Origin: Wolfiporia cocos
Lineage: Eukaryota; Basidiomycota; Agaricomycetes; Polyporales; Phaeolaceae
Assembly: GCA_029448655.1 (NCBI GenBank)
Contig: JACCLO010000040.1
Coordinates: forward strand, 1 to 64,000
Direction: 5' to 3'
Length of the DNA: 64,000 nucleotides
Made by a program: the position numbers and the translations under genes. Below the pieces are notes generated by a model. It was not told the DNA's origin. It was given only the letters and a program-made list of their open reading frames with translations, and made no database searches. Below, in pieces: positions 22,535 to 32,922 of the stretch. Position 1 is the stretch's first letter. Every line of letters starts with the position of its first letter.

Positions 22535-22984
22535 AAGTGGATGGGATGAAGGGTTAAGAAATCAAGAGCTGCTGATGGCAACGTGAGTATACGATTCCAA
22601 TACAAGTCTTTGTCGATCAATCTGGGGATCCCTAGTCCTTTGACAAAACTCTCCAAAACCATGAAAGAGAAATTGTCCTGGCCATTCAGGATGACCTGGT
22701 TGGAATACAAGGGGCAGAGGAGTTGATAGAAAAACCTCAATATGAACACATGTTCAGTGATGTAATTGAAGCGGCATGACATGACAGCAGAGGCATGATT
22801 GAAGTGATAAATATGAGTGAAGCTGCCCTGGCCATGTCATGGAGGGCATAAGCATACTGGGTGCCATGAGCAGAGAGGAGGTTGAGAGTGTCACAGACTG
22901 CCTCGGGTAAGGCTCTTATAGATATCACATGACTTGTTATTGTTTGTCTTAGGTTTGATAAGGTTTAGCTAGAATTCCCTGATA

Positions 22985-23253
22985 CCTTAACAGTCATGCG
23001 CCCATACTTACAGTAGTGCCACCCATGTGACTCACCTTAGGTAGTGCACAGGCCACCTCTTTAGGGTAGACACAGTGTGTCCCCCTGTATGTACATATAG
23101 CGCGAGCTGAGGTCTTACAACCTCAGTTCTACTATTCTTGGCAACCAGGTCAATCCTCACTACCTCTGCGTGTGCGCCCGCCTGCGTCTTGGCAACACTA
23201 CTATTCTATACTCGCTAGTCTGTGGTGCAAGACTGCACATACCGCTGTTGTCA
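22985..23253 (+). repeat. Truncated LTR (promoter to 3' end)
   Basis: Contains an LTR-type core with CATATAG as TATA, the hairpin CTGAGGT-CTTACA-ACCTCAG (23107-23126), TTCTACTATTCTTGG, and an end at CTGTTGTCA (23253). The 5' end and a target duplication could not be defined; the left limit is approximate. Confidence 0.55.
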
Positions 23254-24670
23254 GAAAAATATTTTCTCTCGGGTTCTCCGGGCAGGTCTGGATGTGCCGA
23301 GATAGGCGAGGTGTTCGAGGGGTTGATGTCGAGTAGTTTTACCGGTTGAACGTAGCCTGTAGCGATTTAGAACTGCGGCGGTGCGTCGAATAAAGTGGAA
23401 ATAATAGACATTGACTCGAAAATGTTTGTGACCGATTTCCTAAGTCCTAAGCGTACGCCTCGAGCGCAGCCCTTCGTCTGACTTCGTCTGGGTGGAATTC
23501 GATGATTTGCTCGTATCTACACATCGCCTAAATACATGGAGAGCCACGAAATTTTCTACAACATTTTAAGTGTCCTAAAATTTCGAGTGTGCACCCTACA
23601 AGCTAGACAATCCAGAGACGAACCCTGAGATGGTGAAGACTGTCCTGAAACACAAGCAAATTATTTTATGAGACCGATCACCTGTAGATCTAGGGTGGTG
23701 CACCGAGGTTGGAGAGAAAAGACATGGAAAAAGCTATAGGAAGGCAGTTGGGGTTGGGCCAGACCTGGCTAGGCTAGAGAGCCTAGGGAAGCGTCAGATG
23801 GCACCTGTTTTGACTGGATGAGCAGCCAGATAGTGCCCGCAGGGCTTTTGCGACATTTCAGATTGTGCATGAGCCAGCGAAGGTTCACTGTACGAGTATG
23901 ATCGAGGCCGATCATGATCGGTCAAGCTGTGGCTGAACTACCTCAGATGGGCATTCTGCCTACCAGCTGGCTTTCTGTGGTGTGTTCTGTGTCGTTTTGG
24001 TGTGTGTTTGATCGTGCCCTGGTATTCTTACATGTGTCTAAAGTCTATGGCACATTTATATTGCAGCCGCAGCCACGCGCGAGCTGGAACGGCCAAAGAC
24101 AATCGAGGCAGGGCACCGGCCGTGCGGGCCGTCTGGTCCCTTGGGGACACCTGTTCCTGGCCGTGCATGGCATCCCGTGCATGGTCCAGGAGCGCCATCC
24201 CTTCAGATATGAAGCTTATTGAGGAGGAGCTGGACTATAGGTATCAAGTTGCTGAGGATGAAGTGGACGAGCAGTGTGAAGATGAAGAAAACAGGGCAGA
24301 AAATTATAAAGACAAGGATGGGGATTTGGGTCTGGATGAGGACAGAGTTGACAATCTGGATGACCTGCTCAGCAAGAATGGCTTTGCACCACTTTGAGCA
24401 ATATACACAGCTTCTCAGATGTGCTCAGATTTTTGTAGTTTGAGCATTCTCAACATCATGTATACCACTTATTTTGTACATTGTGATTCTACATGATGGT
24501 TCTGAGGCCTCTAGGTGTGCACCACATTGTGTGGCATATGCCACAGGCTATAGTATATCCACATAGGTAAGCTGCAACAGCACTTTGCAATTCATATGCC
24601 AGCCTGACTACCAAACAACAATTCTATACCAGTCTGATGATTAGTTTCCCAGTCACACATTGAATTTGAC
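23254..24670. other. Unassigned stretch with a short acidic ORF tail
   Basis: No recognisable gene. At 24209-24397 a plus-strand frame encodes a very acidic tail (EEELDYRYQVAEDEVDEQCE...DLLSKNGFAPL) that looks like the C-terminus of a decayed gene. The rest has stops in all frames and resembles mixed transposon debris. Confidence 0.35.
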
Positions 24671-25297
24671 TAGTGATGTGCAGGCCCAGCCCAGCCCAAA
24701 AGCCCTGGCTTTGATGGCCCACCGCTTTTCAAAACCTCAGGCCGGGCCCTCACTGACAGCTCACAGCTTGGCCCAGCCTGGGCCAGGGCCAAGCTGGGGC
24801 CTACCACTGCTAGGATAGTCATCACTATAGCCTTGAAAGTTTGAAATACACCATTTTCAATTGTTCCTTGATGAAAAGGAACATTGAGGCCTACAAATTA
24901 TAGTGGTATTAAGTGTCAAAATAACCTTCCACCAGCATGGCATTCAGTAGTGCACCTGCCATATGGGGTATTGTATAGGTGCCCAATGGTGAGTGGCAGG
25001 CTTCAACATTAAGGACATGACTTATTGGCTTTTTATGTAGTCTGAAATGAACAGCATATAATACTATAGTTTAGTTAAGCATACTACTATCCTGTACAAT
25101 CTTATATTGTAGTTGCCAGACATTGTAGCCATTAAGGTCACCAGGCTGGGGCTCAACAGCTCAGCCTGGCTCAGCCTGAGATACAAGCTGGGCCCTGGGC
25201 CATCTCAAGCCATGTTGTAAAGCCTAGCTCACCCCAGCCCAAGTAGGGCTTGGCCCAGCTTGGCTCTGGCCTCAAGCCAGGCCTGGCACATCACCTA
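24671..25297. mobile_element. hAT-like miniature transposon, copy 2
   Basis: About 627 bp, beginning TAGTGATGTGCAGGCCCAGC and ending in the inverted repeat CCTGGCACATCACCTA. It is similar along its length to copies at 20786 and 59942 but more diverged. The flanks AATTTGAC / AGTTTGAC match at 7 of 8 bases, with one extra C at the right end. It is probably the oldest of the three copies. Confidence 0.78.
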
Positions 25298-25554
25298 GTT
25301 TGACTGACATTGATAAGATACCTTCAGAGTGGCGATTGAATGCTACTCTGCTGTTGATATTATCAGCACTTATCTACAGAGATCAGATCCTTCCTTGATT
25401 GGCAAGTACCTCCAGCACTGCTCCAGCACTGGTAAGTCATCTCTGTCAGGAATTAGAACCAGTTGTAATCACTTCAAATCAGTTCACACCTCATACAGTT
25501 CAATCCAAAGACAAACCAGTTCTACCCAAATCCTATAACCACCCCACATTAATG
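25298..25554. other. Nothing identified
   Basis: Short stretch between hAT-like copy 2 and the next LTR. A low-value open frame is present; no feature supported. Confidence 0.4.
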
Positions 25555-26173
25555 TGTCACAAGAAATTGTGGCGTCATTTTCCCCATTTTTCCATGTTTT
25601 TATGCCAAAATGCTGGTTTTTAGCCGCTCGTAGGACAGCACGTGCATAGGTAGATAAATGCTTTATCTTATCTAGCTACATCACGGTCTTTCGTCATCAC
25701 TAGGTAACAACGTCACCTTGTATTGTAGCACATGACTTGACTGCACACAGACCACACCTTTAGGGCAAGGCAGTTAGGTAGTTAGGGAGTTGCTGCATGT
25801 ATATATACTTGGTGACGTCTGAGGTACTCCTCAGACTTAGTATCTCAGCCTAGGGGGTGTGTCCCCTGGCAACCTCTCAAAACCCTCTGCTGCCTGGCTT
25901 GAGTGTAACAGCGAACTGCATTAGCAACAAGCCCGCTGCTCTCTCCTTGAGGGTGGGGGCCTCTTTCAATATTATTCTTGCTTCACTCTCTGCTCGCTAG
26001 TCTGGGGGCATTGTGGTACACTCATGGGTTGTGACCTCAGGCATTCGGTGAGGCATCTCAATAGATGCAGCCTCCTGTTCTCCCCTTACGAGGATGGGGG
26101 CCCTGTAGGGCGGATATATAGGATATATAGGGGTTCCCCCGCTTAGGCAGGTAGCATGGTGGTTACCGTGTCA
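25555..26173 (+). repeat. LTR, 619 bp
   Basis: Starts TGTCACAAGAAATTGTGGCG and ends TTACCGTGTCA. It contains TATATATAC and the palindromic TCTGAGG...CCTCAGA promoter hairpin at about 25823. It is similar to the LTR at 53660-54262 over its length. I found no 5-bp target duplication, so one flank may have been rearranged. Confidence 0.65.
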
Positions 26174-26278
26174 TATCACAACATCTCAGAAGCCCAAGAA
26201 ACTGTTCTAATACTCCCAACAAAACAAAGCTACCACAAGGCAATATCTAAACATAAGGTTTATCAAATTCCTGATCTA

Positions 26279-26642
26279 TGTCACAGATCTGGGACATTCT
26301 ACGAATTTTTCTATATTTTTACCTATTTTTCTGGCATTTCTACGAGCTTATTTACACTTACACTTGTAACCGCCCATAGACACGTCCATGTACACAAACA
26401 ACACATACATAACATGCATGTCCAAACTAGTTACTCAGCGGACTAGTTCTCCGAAGTCACACCCCTTAGTAATATCCCAATACCAGGCTATGTCACTAGG
26501 GATGACATGGAATACCGTGTGTATCATGCAATGGGGAATACCCCCCTAATATAACCCTATACTCCTGATGAGGAGGAGCAGGCTATGTCCTGCCTATAAG
26601 ATGCAGGTCACCATGCATGTCATAAGTCTCAGTGGTCGAGTA
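26279..26642 (+). repeat. LTR start fragment
   Basis: TGTCACAGATCTGGGACATT followed by a CTATATTTTTACC run matches the beginning of the solo LTR at 9238-9936 (minus strand). The fragment runs into the TRIM-like element to its right, so it was probably truncated by that insertion or by recombination. Confidence 0.55.
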
Positions 26643-27575
26643 TGACACGGATAACTTATCACAAGACGCGCTGCGGACCCAATGCAACGTGCTTATGAGT
26701 GGCATAATAGCCACTCCCCCAAAAGGGCTACGATAACAGCTCATGCTGCTATCGAGGGTCCAGCTATATCTGCAGTTCATATTCCCACGCTCGGCGCCTA
26801 TTAGACACTCTATGGTGTAGGCCATGTATGCCGGCGCCACGTACGGGTAATGTACCCTAGTTATTGCTCCGTAACGTCTATGATATTATGCTTTCGCATT
26901 ATCTGTGACATTACCCCCACTTCAAGGATTAACCGTCTCTGGTTAAGGAGATAACTTAGGCTGCATCAAGCCGCCCCCGGTACTAAGTATCACTTCTACT
27001 ATGCTTTGTCATTGTGCCTGGTGAAGGGTACCCCAATCCCTTATACCATTTGGCTTATGACGTGTGTGCCAACCTCTTGAAGGCCCGACTTACACCCTGG
27101 ATTTTGGGTGCGGGTTAAGGCTATTTAATAGTAGTTTTTACCACGCAAGCTTTGACCAATCTTATCCCCTGATACCTTACGGTTATAGAGGGGCCCCATG
27201 ATACAGGGGGTCACGTGGTGGGTACTTTTCCCTCAGCCGCCAGTGGTTCGGAAGCGCCCCAGGCAGTGGAAATATTTGCCACCACCCAGGTTCGAACCGG
27301 CGACCGGGTGAGCTGTTATTATATCACAAGACGCGCTGCGGACCCAATGCAACGTGCTTATGAGTGGCATAATAGCCACTCCCCCAAAAGGGCTACGATA
27401 ACAGCTCATGCTGCTATCGAGGGTCCAGCTATATCTGCAGTTCATATTCCCACGCTCGGCGCCTATTAGACACTCTATGGTGTAGGCCATGTATGCCGGC
27501 GCCACGTACGGGTAATGTACCCTAGTTATTGCTCCGTAACGTCTATGATATTATGCTTTCGCATTATCTGTGACA
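26643..27575 (-). mobile_element. TRIM-like element with identical 254-bp terminal repeats
   Basis: 26657-26910 and 27322-27575 are identical 254-bp direct repeats ending in CTGTGACA, separated by about 411 bp. On the minus strand TTGAAGTGGGGGTAA, a polypurine tract, precedes TGTCACAG at 26910, which gives minus orientation. No coding capacity. A six-base-stem hairpin with loop GTCTCT lies beside the tract (26929-26946). Outer target duplications could not be matched, so one end may be altered. Related shorter copies lie at 51768 and 60178. Confidence 0.55.
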
Positions 27576-27960
27576 CATGCAAGAGCGGCCGGAAGGACTG
27601 CACAAACATGGAGGGGTGATGCAATTGGAGGGTGCCAGCATCCAAGGTGGACAATAAGGGGGCTCAGAAATCTACTAGCGGCAACCCCCCCACACCTCAT
27701 GGCAAAGGTCACATGGTCCAGGTCACCACAACAGAGATGTGGATCCCAGATGACAGTGACAACTCCATGGGCAACTCCACCGCCCATTCATCCGTGCGCA
27801 TCACGGAGGTAGAGGAACCACTGGCCAGTACACCGGCTCCATCAACAGCCCCAATTGGTCAGCCACCGAATTGGGGCACTACCATTATCCCATGGCATTC
27901 AGTTGCCCAGAAAACTCCTGACCATCCAGCTAGCGAGTCGAATTTTCGCCTTCAGCACAT
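27576..27960 (+). pseudogene. Probable gag-end relic of the second chromovirus
   Basis: A plus-strand open stretch (KVDNKGAQKSTSGNPPTPHG...SNFRLQHM) leads into the protease frame. It is hydrophilic and could be the gag/pro linker, but no capsid or zinc knuckle is visible. The 5' LTR and most of gag are missing or buried in the LTR relics to the left. Confidence 0.35.
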
Positions 27961-29901
27961 GTGAATCCTTGCCTATGTGTGCTGTGTACTAGTATAGTTG
28001 CCTGTACTGCTGACCTGCTTGTAAAAAATTGTGAAAATTTATATCACTATTACAAGAATCATGCATGTGATAAGTCCCGATCTTTCCAGATCTGGGTTGA
28101 CTTGTGGGTCTATGGTCAGAAAGTGCAAGGCTTGGCTTTAATCGATAGTGGAGCAACGTTATCAGTCATCAACTCAGACTTTGTTGACAAACATCGTCTA
28201 GTCACCCACGATAAGAAAGACCCTTTTTGGATTCATAATGCAGATGGATCATACAACAAAAATGGTCTCATCAATAAGTCAGTTAAAGGATTCATGCAAC
28301 ATGGCGAGCACAAGGAAAAGGTATTCCTTACCATCATGAAAATCCACAACCACGACCTTATCCTAGGATATGACTGGTTAATTAAACATAACCCCACTAT
28401 GGACTGGAACTCTGGCAGTCTGGTATATCGATGTGGGTCTGCATGCCCAGAAGCCTCAGAATCGTCCCCTGATTCGGAAGAAGTTGCACCCGATGACGAA
28501 GAGGACAATAATAACATCAGCAACATTTGGGATTCTGCGCTAGACACGATTGGAGATGGAAACCCTGATGATCCATTTATCAAGTGGATCGGTACCCTGT
28601 CCAATGAGGAATTGGGACTCCTCATGGGAATGGTAGGAGAAATCCACCAGAACAGACCAGAAGCTGCAACCGAAAAATGGAAGCAGCTTGTGCCTAAGGA
28701 ATATTGGGAATTCGGCCCAATGGTATTTTCGCAAAAAGCATCCGAAAGGATGCCAACACGTAAGCCATATGATCATGCCATCAATTTAATCGAAGGCACT
28801 CCATTGCCAACACTGGCCAAACCATATTCCCTCTTGCCAAAGGAAGAAAATTCCCTCCGTGACTGGATCGCTGAAGAAAAGCGAAAAGGCTACATCTGAG
28901 ATTCAAGCTCCCCTATGGCCAGCCCAGTATTTTTCGTTGCCAAGAAAGATGGAACCTTGTGCATGGTAATCAATTACAGGAAGCTGAACGAAATAACTGT
29001 GGATAACAAGTACCCTATACCCCAGATATCGGACCTTATCAACCAACTCTCAGGTGCATCGATCTTTACTAAGATCGACCTGAGATGGGGTTACAACAAC
29101 GTCCGTATCAAGGAAGGTGATGAATGGAAAACAGCATTCATTACTAAACAGGGGTTGTACGAAGCCATGGTTATGTATTTCGGTTTCAAGAACGTGCCAG
29201 GGACTTTCCAAGCAATGATGAACGACGTCCTAAAGGATTTCATTGCCACCGGAAAAGTCATAGTCTATCTGGACGACATACTGATCTTTGGCAACGACTT
29301 AGCGGAACACCGCAAAATCACCAAGGCAGTCCTGAAAAGGCTGCGGGACAATGATCTATATGCCAAACCCGAGAAATGCTTCTTTGAAAAAAGTAGCATC
29401 GACTATTTGGGTATGATAATTTCTAAGGGCAGAGTCGAAATGGACCCCTCGAAACTATCAGGAGTATTAGATTGGCTGACCCCAACCAAGGTGAAGGAAG
29501 TTCAAGCCTTTTTAGGCTTTGCGAACTTCTATCGGCGGTTTATTCAGGACTTCTTGAAAATTGTGAAACCCCTGACAACACTCATGAAGAAGTCGGAGAA
29601 ATGGCATTGGGATGAAGCACAGGAAGAAGCTTTCCAAAAGCTCAAGGCGGCCTTTACAACTGCCCCCATCTTACATATTCCGGACAAAATTCAGAAATTC
29701 CGTATAGAAGCCAACACATCAGACTTTGCGACTGGAGCAGTCCTAACGCAATGGTCACCAGATAGTTGGAAATGGAATCCTTGCGCCTTCTATTCCACAG
29801 GCATGACTGCCCCGGAACGGAACTACAAAATTTATGACAAAGAGATGCTAGCCATAATTCGAGCATTAGAAGAATGGCAACATTATCTCGAAGGTCACCC
29901 G
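27961..29901 (+). pseudogene. Second chromovirus pol, part 1: protease, RT, start of RNase H
   Basis: Protease: ALIDSGATLSVINSDF, then LILGYDWL. RT: KPYSLLPKEENSLRDWI, then MASPVFFVAKKDG, FTKIDLRWGYNNVRIKEGDEWKTAF, NVPGTFQAMMND, and VYLDDILIF (YLDD in place of YMDD). RNase H: FRIEANTSDFATGAVL (usual Thr-Asp-Ala changed to Ala-Asn-Thr, so a catalytic Asp appears lost) and IYDKEMLAIIRALEEW. A single TGA at 28897-28899 follows EKRKGYI, where relatives have an arginine. The frame is cut at 29901 inside RNase H by the 16-kb tandem insertion. No dUTPase lies between protease and RT here. Confidence 0.88.
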
Positions 29902-30995
29902 TGACACAGATGGCTCTGTGGGACTCACCAAGCCAGTATCCTGCGATGAACTAGGCGACTTAGGTGAGGAAGAGGTTATCAGACGCAGTAGGAGGTAGGA
30001 GGTTCTTCTACGGCGTACGCCGAGAAGAATAGAACTGAAGTTAAAGAGCGCTTGGCTCCTACTTATATACATTGTGTCGGGAGGGCACGTGCTACTAGCT
30101 AGCGGTTGCCTTACCGGGTTATGTGGCTTTGCCAAGTGGCGAAGCTTTATCTTATCTGATGTTTAGTTACTCTATCTAGAATGGCCGTGGAAGGCCCTAA
30201 TGGCCGACCCAATCGTAATAGAGGGATTATGTCTTATCTGTGATACTAACGCGGGCGCAGCCCGGGTATAGGTGAAGCCGGTTGCCGGATACCTTGCGGC
30301 ATAATGGCGATTGGCCGTGCTTCGTTGGATGACCAAGGCGAGACGCCGAGGTCGTTATGCCATTGGACGGGTAGTACCGTGGCATGTGTTACAGCCCGGT
30401 CCGGATGGTTACCGGGGCATGTATTGGTCTTAGCCGTGAGGCGAGGACCGGTGTTTGGGCAGCGCCGTGATGGCAGAAGCCCGGGACTTGGAGAACGCCG
30501 AGTCCGTGAGATGGCCGAGAAGGCCGAGCCTATAGCGATATTGCCTTGATGCTAATATAGTGCTATTTGGCCGTGTTGCCATTATTATGCGAAGGCGTGG
30601 CGCGCCTGAGGTGCCATTGTGATCAAGGATCTTATGGCGGTGGGAAGCCGGGAAGGCCGACCCAATAGTACAAGGCCGCGAGGCACTGTTTGTACATGTG
30701 GACATTATTATGCGAGCGTGCCGCGCTCGGCCTATCATTATGATCTACGATCTATGACGTGGCTGGTCTTGCTCTGACGGGCGAGACCTTTATGACGTAG
30801 CTGTAACTATGCTATTGGACCGGAAGGTGCCGTAGCGTTATGTATGCTGGTCATGTGGTGATAAGCCCAGTTAAGAGCTTGTCGTGGTGGCAATGGGAGT
30901 TAACCCGTAGATAACTTGTAGTTAGACGTATAAATCCCAGGTAAATTGCTATAATCGTAGGAAAAATGCTGTAAGCCCCAGATAAATCTGTGACA
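29902..30995 (-). repeat. Array LTR 1 (1094 bp)
   Basis: TGACACAG...CTGTGACA. The minus-strand TATATAA box is at 30069-30063 and the predicted start AGTTCTATTCTT at 30036-30025, 33 bases downstream. This is the leftmost LTR and the 3' end of the array. Confidence 0.9.
30025..30069 (-). promoter_or_regulatory. Array LTR promoter and predicted self-primer
   Basis: TATATAA at 30069 and AGTTCTATTCTT at 30036 on the minus strand. The 12 bases are the exact complement of AAGAATAGAACT found one base inside the internal domain next to LTR 2 (34861-34850). The same pair is present at LTR 3; at LTR 4 the site has one altered base. Confidence 0.7.
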
Positions 30996-31064
30996 TTACC
31001 CCGCTTTAGGTTTCATCGTCCCTGATGAAACTATTCCTCATTGTGTACGTCCCAAGAGCGGTAT

Positions 31065-31276
31065 AACGCGTGATGACGAAGTGTCAAATGCCGTTATGGT
31101 GCTGCTTCAATTTGTCAATTGAACAGGGATAAATGGGAGTTTCAGGACTTGTGGTGGAACCTGAGCGTGGAAGGCGATTTTATTCCTTATAGTGATTTGT
31201 AACGCGTGATAGCGAAGTGCTAAATGCCGTTACTAGCGATTATCAACGCGTGATGACCGAAAGGTCAAATGCCGTT
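31065..31276. ncRNA. Three-copy hairpin motif with co-varying stem (candidate structured RNA)
   Basis: Three units of 31-32 nt share the flanks AACGCGTGA and AATGCCGTT (31065-31095, 31201-31231, 31245-31276). Their stems differ in paired fashion: TGAC/GTCA with loop GAAGT, TAGC/GCTA with loop GAAGT, and TGACC/GGTCA with loop GAAA. Such compensating change is the usual sign of selection for base-pairing. Strand of the functional RNA is unsure; the GAAA tetraloop closed by C-G favours the plus sense, while the LTR orientation favours minus. Confidence 0.5.
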
Positions 31277-31335
31277 GTTAGGGAGATGTAGTCGTGTTAC
31301 TAGAGTGTGCTGTCATTGTGCATGCGGATCCTAAG

Positions 31336-31626
31336 AGGAGGGACTCTCCTGTTATCGCTGAAGGTGTTCTAGTGCCTTTTCGCGACCTTGGTCGGATTAT
31401 TGCTTTTGCTTATGACGTTACTCGTAGTAGAAGGCGATATGGAAATGGTCATCATATAGTGCCTTTGAATCTACTTGTAATCTGTATCTCCAATAGCTTG
31501 CCAAGCGTATTAGAGGGTGCATTGTGTCGTTGTACGTATTTCGGATAGCATTGTGCGATATTCCTTAGAGTGAGGGCTTCACTGTTAGCTCTGGAGATTT
31601 TCTAGTGTCTCTTCGAGCCCTTGGGC
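31336..31626. ncRNA. Two copies of a three-hairpin module
   Basis: Module 1 (31336-31394): AGGAG-GGACT-CTCCT, then AAGG-TGTTCTAGTG-CCTT, then CGACC-TT-GGTCG. Module 2 (31570-31626): GTGA-GGGCT-TCAC, then GAGA-TTTTCTAGTG-TCTC, then GCCC-TT-GGGC. All three stems differ between modules yet remain paired; the loops stay nearly constant. A third, partial module lies at 32880-32922. Confidence 0.5.
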
Positions 31627-32879
31627 GGATATGTTGCTTATGCGTAGTACCCATTGAGTGTGACATAGCGGTGCTTTTTCGACGTCTATTGCCTAGCGGT
31701 GAATGGGATTGCAAGTTCCTTCGTTCGCGTGGCGGGTGTCTTAGGCTTTGTGCTTGTACAGGGGTAATCCTACTTTGTACGACTTATGCGGTTTGAACGG
31801 TTATTAAAGGGCGTCGCCTTATGAACGTTTATGAGGCGTCGCCTCCCTAGTATCGCAAGTACTAAGCGTGTGACATTTGTCAATGCCCATTTGTTACAGG
31901 GGTTGTGTCCCCTAGTTAGATTGCTTCTACGTAGCGATCTCTTCGGAGTCGTAAGTTCCGGAATGAAGCTGTGCCTTCGTTGTATGCACTTATTTATTAA
32001 CGAGTAGGCTTCTCGTGTAAAACCCCATAGTATAAGTACTAATCATTGTGCATTATGGTCAATGCTTATGATTGTATTCCCTGATACTGTAGTGTCGTTG
32101 CCGTAGTGAGGCCTTATTGGGTAACCGTGAGAACATACATCCTTGTCAGGAGTTGTCTCGTATAGGTGTATCCCGTAAGGGCTGAAGTCCCATGGTGGCG
32201 ATGACGGTAGTTTCCAATGTGCTTGTATGTCGTTAAAGTCGTTCTTCGATTGAGTATGACATTGTAAGCGTGGGAACTGGGATGATCGTTGGGGAAGGGT
32301 ATATTTCGCTATTGGATAGATAGCTACTATATTCCTATTACAGGGTTGTCGTCCATATACGAATAGGACAGTACGAGCATGAATGAGGGTAATCGGGCCT
32401 CTTAGTGCATGTCGTTTGTTGCTTTAATGACCGTAAGGTTCATTTGTAAGCGTGGGATAGTGGACTTGTTAAGGTCCTAGGTGCGAAATTAGGGTTTCCA
32501 CCCCCTCTTTCACGTTTGATCTCCCGATCAAACCTATCCAGATGGTTTTGGTTTTTAAAGAGGTTAAACCGCCTCTATACCCAGATAAGGGTGGGTGGAT
32601 GTGGGCCGAAGGTATTCTTGACGTATATCCATATACGGCTGTATCCAGTGTAGTCGCTCGCATATGCGACCAGATTTTTATACTAAGGTTTCCAAGCCCT
32701 AGTTTGTCGGAATCGAAGGGTTTTCCAGGCCCATATTCGATGTAGTGACGAGATGTAATCCTTTCTTGACGTAAGGATACAGATCCGGATTTATTTATTA
32801 CGCGTCTCGACGGCGTAGGTTTCCGTAAACCAAGCAATTAAATGATAACCGATTGCCAAATCGGCTTGATTGAATTAAT

Positions 32880-32922
32880 AAGGGGGACTCCCTTGTTATC
32901 TCTGGAAGTTTTCGAGTGCTTC
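32880..32922. ncRNA. Third copy of the hairpin module
   Basis: AAGGG-GGACT-CCCTT (32880-32894), then GAAG-TTTTCGAGTG-CTTC (32905-32922). The homologous site in internal domain 3 (42832-42874) reads AGATG-GGGCT-CATCT and CGGA-TTTTCGAGTT-TCCG, so both stems changed on both sides while the loops barely changed. The third hairpin of the module is not well formed here. Confidence 0.5.

Larger units (their letters stand above)
12017..22928 (-). pseudogene. Unidentified host gene cut into three pieces by nested transposons
   Basis: Three minus-strand segments form one open frame when insertions are taken out. They are 22535-22928 (ALHDMARAASLIFITSIM..., RFNYITEHVFILRFFYQLL..., LPSAALDFLTLHPIHF), 20738-20785 (SPWLFSRATQVGE) and 12017-12288 (GLLIYWCLLPENWHLTQGD... 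ending KEQYC and a TGA). The junctions are exactly the 8-bp duplication of the hAT-like element (AAGTGGAT) and the 5-bp duplication of the chromovirus (CTCCC), and the codons read through both. One frame change near 22775 remains. I do not recognise the protein; it looks globular with hydrophobic helices. An LTR relic at 22.98-23.25 kb lies just upstream and probably removed the 5' end. The gene was intact before these insertions, which dates it as older than all of them. Confidence 0.6.

Noticed and set aside
27280..27320. A tRNA gene suggested by GGTTCGAACC
   Set aside because: No D-arm, anticodon arm or acceptor stem can be folded around it.
31011..31035. CTGATGA, reminiscent of a hammerhead ribozyme core
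   Set aside because: It is simply one arm of a perfect hairpin. The required GAAA strand and three-stem arrangement are not present nearby.
32469..32837. A 122-residue frame present identically in two array units
   Set aside because: The two units are near-identical copies, so shared openness says nothing. The frame is not preserved in the diverged third unit and shows no motif.
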